The position numbers and the translations under genes are program-made. From Deltaproteobacteria bacterium (lineage in GTDB: Bacteria > Desulfobacterota > Desulfobacteria > Desulfobacterales > ETH-SRB1): a DNA stretch of 7,625 nt. Of the stretch, positions 6,713 through 7,625 are shown piece after piece. The first letter of the stretch is position 1; each line of letters begins with the position of its first letter. The notes beneath the pieces are model-generated. The model had not been told where the DNA came from. It saw nothing but the letters and a program-made list of their open reading frames with translations, and did not search any database. The DNA is taken from contig JAFCZU010000191.1 in NCBI GenBank assembly GCA_019314185.1, positions 1 through 7,625 on the forward strand, written 5' to 3'.

Positions 6713-7625
6713 CTCTGTCGGCTACTACCTCCCCGGTTACAAAGCCGGCGGCCCTATCCGCACCCTGGCCAATATGGTGGACAAGCTGGGGGATGAGTTT
6801 GAATTCAAGATTGTTGCTTTGGATCGTGATTTTGATGATATGAAACCTTATCCCAAAATCAAGATTGACGGCTGGAACAGGGTTGGGAAGGCGGAAGTCT
6901 TTTATATGTCTCCAAAGAAGTGTTTTTTGAGGGATTTCAAAAGGTTTTTATGTTCAACCGAATATGATATCCTTTATCTTAACAGTTTTTTCTCTCCTCA
7001 TTTTACCATTAAGCCGCTTATGTTAAGACGGTTGCGACTGATACCTGATAAGCCTTTAATTCTTGCCCCGCGGGGGGAGTTTTCTCTAGGTGCCCTTGGT
7101 TTGAAAAGTCTGAAGAAACGTGTGTATCTTCTGGTGGCAAAAGCATTCGGATTGTATCGTGGTGTTGTCTGGCAGGCGTCAAGCAAGCACGAGGAGGCAG
7201 ATATGCGGCGCTGGTTTGGAAGAGACGCGCAGGTGGTGGTTGCTCCAAATCTTCCGCCGATGGTTCATTCTGCAGATGAACTGCCGCCAAAGAGCCGGAA
7301 AATTGAAAGCTGCCTGAAAATTGTGTTTCTCTCCCGCATATCACGAATGAAAAACCTGGACGGTGCTTTGGAGATGCTTAATGGATTAAATGGGAATGTT
7401 CAGTTTAATATTTATGGGCCGATGGAGGACAAGACTTATTGGGCGGAGTGTCAGAAGATTATCAGCAGCTTGTCGGGAAATATTGAAGTCCTGTATTGCG
7501 GCAGTGTGGAGCATGACAAGGTGGGCGCTGTGATGAGGGAACATGATATTTTCTTTTTCCCAACGCTGGGAGAAAACTTTGGCCATGTGATATTAGAGGC
7601 GCTTTGCGCGGGCTGCCCTGTTTTG
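6699..7625 (+). CDS. GT4-type glycosyltransferase (3' end cut by window)
   Basis: The frame opens at GTG 6699 and is uninterrupted for 309 codons to the right edge. The N-terminus RILTSVGYYLPGYKAGGPIRTLANMV (2-27) carries the glycine-rich GYKAGGPIRT acceptor-domain loop. APRGEFSLGAL is at 123-133, a linker APNLPP at 182-187, and the donor domain starts at about LKIVFLSRISRMKNLDGALEML (206-227). NIYGPMEDKTYW follows at 237-248. The catalytic EX7E is intact as Glu292 and Glu300 in PTLGENFGHVILEALCAGCPVL, where the window ends. Probably 50-120 C-terminal residues are missing. It is a retaining sugar transferase of the same pathway by context. The first 100 bases are clearly GC-richer than the starts of upstream genes (59 of 100 by hand count, against 38 and 45 for the genes at 2885 and 126), hinting at a different origin. 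Confidence 0.88.
   Translation, partial: MRILTSVGYYLPGYKAGGPIRTLANMVDKLGDEFEFKIVALDRDFDDMKPYPKIKIDGWNRVGKAEVFYMSPKKCFLRDFKRFLCSTEYDILYLNSFFSPHFTIKPLMLRRLRLIPDKPLILAPRGEFSLGALGLKSLKKRVYLLVAKAFGLYRGVVWQASSKHEEADMRRWFGRDAQVVVAPNLPPMVHSADELPPKSRKIESCLKIVFLSRISRMKNLDGALEMLNGLNGNVQFNIYGPMEDKTYWAECQKIISSLSGNIEVLYCGSVEHDKVGAVMREHDIFFFPTLGENFGHVILEALCAGCPVL

Noticed and set aside
7066..7075. CCCCGCGGGG palindrome
   Set aside because: It falls in codons for the conserved APRGE block of the glycosyltransferase and has no T-run, so it is best explained by coding.
7018..7344. Reverse-strand open frame of 108 codons
   Set aside because: It lies opposite the intact glycosyltransferase frame, which has clear family motifs. 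The antisense translation has no recognisable feature.

Overview
The window is one continuous stretch of plus-strand genes from a bacterial surface-polysaccharide locus (O-antigen, capsule or exopolysaccharide). It suggests a Gram-negative bacterium: Shine-Dalgarno sites sit before most genes, base composition is AT-leaning, and there is an O-antigen ligase/polymerase-like membrane protein among soluble glycosyltransferases. Nothing fixes the genus. Use of Shine-Dalgarno sites argues mildly against Bacteroidetes; a deltaproteobacterium-like or other environmental Gram-negative host would fit but is only a guess.

Layout: the 3' end of an unrecognised gene (2-124); an FkbM-family methyltransferase (126-1070); a GT4 glycosyltransferase (1067-2245); a left-handed beta-helix acetyltransferase (2229-2849); a multi-pass O-antigen ligase/polymerase-like protein (2885-4303); two further GT4-type glycosyltransferases (4300-5433 and 5430-6533); a broken N-terminal remnant of another glycosyltransferase (6527-6642); an AT-rich gap with promoter-like sequence (about 6624-6698); and the first 309 codons of another GT4 glycosyltransferase running off the right edge (6699-7625). 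Four junctions overlap by ATGA or a few bases, so 2-6533 reads as one translationally coupled operon. The only intergenic gaps are 35 bases before the membrane protein and the stretch containing the remnant.

Working together, the glycosyltransferases would add successive sugars to a lipid-linked oligosaccharide at the inner face of the inner membrane. The acetyltransferase and methyltransferase would decorate sugars, and the membrane protein would polymerise the units or ligate them to an acceptor on the periplasmic side. Sugar donors, linkages and order cannot be read from this sequence.

The most notable point is at 6527-6702. After the last intact operon gene there is a very good ribosome binding site, an overlapping start codon, and then about 30 codons of a glycosyltransferase N-terminus. 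These codons are readable only if one base is added to, or reread in, a run of six A. The family resemblance stops abruptly and is followed by AT-rich DNA and a fresh gene start with a GC-rich 5' end. This looks like a decayed gene at a recombination boundary within the locus. I found no CRISPR array, RNA gene, transposase or complete mobile element, and no evidence of an undescribed system beyond an ordinary but variable polysaccharide locus.
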